Part shown: positions 4,172 through 5,042 of the stretch, piece after piece
Layout of the letters: the number at the start of each line of letters is the position of its first letter
Position numbering within the stretch: the stretch's first letter is position 1
NCBI GenBank assembly: GCA_001872925.1
Contig: MNYD01000009.1
Location: forward strand, 1-5,042
Origin: Dehalococcoidia bacterium CG2_30_46_19
Lineage (GTDB): Bacteria > Chloroflexota > Dehalococcoidia > GIF9 > AB-539-J10
Length of the DNA: 5,042 bases
Direction of reading: 5' to 3'
Program-made: the position numbers and the translations under genes
Notes under the pieces: model-generated
Told to the model about the DNA's origin: nothing
The model's database searches: none
What the model saw: the letters and a program-made list of their open reading frames with translations, nothing else

Positions 4172-5042
4172 ATGGCAACTAGAGGACAAGATATTGTTTC
4201 GGTAATTAAGGAGCAAATCGAGCATTTTGGTGCTACTGTAACTGCAACGAATGTAGGCACAGTAGTGGAAGTCGGCGATGGCATCGCTCGAGTTCATGGT
4301 CTGAGCGCTGCGGGATACAATGAATTATTACAATTCCCTCACGATATTATGGGATTGGCTCTTAATTTGGAGGAGGACAATGTTGGTGCTATTGTCCTCG
4401 GTGACTGCAGCTTGATCAAGGAAGGCGACGAAGTGAGGGCAACGGGGAGAGTGGTTGAGGTTCCTGTTGGTGATGCGCTTATTGGAAGGGTAATTGACCC
4501 ATTGGGACATCCTCGTGATGGTAAGGGGCCGATCAACACAGATAAGACCCGCCCTGTAGAGAGGGTGGCGCCAAATGTGGTGCTCAGAAAGCCTGTGGAT
4601 ACGCCGGTGATGACCGGTATTAAGGCTATAGACAGCATGATTCCCATCGGGAGGGGGCAACGTGAACTTATCATTGGCGACCGTTTTACCGGTAAATCAG
4701 CCATTTCAATTGACACCATAATTGCTCAGAAGGGTGGTGACCTCATTTGCATTTATGTGGCAATCGGGCAAAAAACATCCAAAGTAGCTCAGGTGGTAGC
4801 TACTCTGGAGAAGCACGGTGCTATGGAACATACTATCGTAGTAGCTGCTGATGCCTCTGCCCCGGCATCATTGCAATATCTTGCTCCTTATTCCGGTTGT
4901 GCTATAGGTGAGGAGTTTATGGAACAAGGAAAAGATGCCTTGATTGTCTATGATGACCTTTACAAGCATGCCTGGGCTTACCGGCAGATTTCTCTGCTGT
5001 TGCGTCGCCCTCCAGGCAGGGAAGCTTACCCTGGTGATATTT
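4172..5042 (+). CDS. atpA: ATP synthase F1 subunit alpha (N-terminal part, cut by window end)
   Basis: The first 290 codons of alpha are present; a whole alpha has about 500. The N-terminal crown domain covers about 1-95 and the nucleotide-binding domain follows. The P-loop GDRFTGKS spans 169-176, with Lys175 in the same place as in E. coli and bovine alpha. Further family marks are IDSMIPIGRGQRELIIGDR (153-171), YVAIGQK (195-201), ALIVYDDL (256-263) and RRPPGREAYPGDI (278-290). Alpha binds non-catalytic nucleotide and shares the catalytic interface with beta. ATG 4172 is supported by GGAGG at 4163-4167, 4 bases away, and by the normal MATRGQDIVSVIKEQIE start. Unusual residues are Phe172 where Gln is the rule in the P-loop, and Tyr264 and Trp268 in the DDLYKHAWAYRQ segment, where Ser and Val are common. 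The reading frame is open to the window edge; nothing suggests a broken gene. Confidence 0.97.
   Translation, partial: MATRGQDIVSVIKEQIEHFGATVTATNVGTVVEVGDGIARVHGLSAAGYNELLQFPHDIMGLALNLEEDNVGAIVLGDCSLIKEGDEVRATGRVVEVPVGDALIGRVIDPLGHPRDGKGPINTDKTRPVERVAPNVVLRKPVDTPVMTGIKAIDSMIPIGRGQRELIIGDRFTGKSAISIDTIIAQKGGDLICIYVAIGQKTSKVAQVVATLEKHGAMEHTIVVAADASAPASLQYLAPYSGCAIGEEFMEQGKDALIVYDDLYKHAWAYRQISLLLRRPPGREAYPGDI

Noticed and set aside
1..5042. A new defence, mobile or biosynthetic system in the window
   Set aside because: Apart from one small membrane protein, every coding region belongs to a known family and a standard atp gene order; only the non-coding repeats depart from the ordinary.

Overview
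This window holds the front part of a bacterial F-type (F1Fo) ATP synthase operon on the + strand. A bifunctional-nuclease-family gene comes first, followed by atpZ/I-like, atpB (a), atpE (c), atpF (b), atpH (delta) and atpA (alpha, cut by the window edge). One small membrane-protein gene is transcribed divergently on the left. The gene order Z/I-B-E-F-H-A is the usual bacterial one, so atpG, atpD and atpC are expected just beyond the right edge. The style of the proteins (alpha N-terminus, c subunit, bifunctional nuclease) and the many intergenic palindromic repeats suggest a Chloroflexota organism, perhaps a member of the Dehalococcoidia. That placement is an impression from memory of these families, not a computed result.

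Layout: 1-115 has a perfect C-rich inverted repeat and no gene. 116-319 (-) encodes a 67-residue two-helix membrane protein with its own promoter and Shine-Dalgarno (SD) site. 320-726 is a divergent intergenic region with a roughly 140-bp palindromic repeat of the TGTCATTGCG type, set inside shorter nested inverted repeats, and a candidate promoter for each side. 727-1266 is the nuclease-family gene. 1289-5042 is the atp operon.

The genes work as one machine. AtpB and the AtpE ring carry ions across the membrane, AtpF and AtpH form the peripheral stalk, AtpA is part of the catalytic head, and the AtpZ/I-like protein probably helps assembly. The key residues are visible: Arg249 of subunit a, Glu61 of subunit c and the P-loop Lys175 of alpha. 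Subunit c lacks the sodium-ligand residues, so proton coupling is the likelier reading.

The most notable feature is that three of the operon's internal spacers (atpB-atpE, atpF-atpH, atpH-atpA) are filled with mobile-looking palindromic repeats of at least three types, one nested inside another. The other junctions are tight (1-nt overlap or 3-nt gap). No new gene system is evident. The interest lies in how the repeats sit against the translation signals of single subunits, and in unusual residues in the alpha nucleotide-binding motifs.
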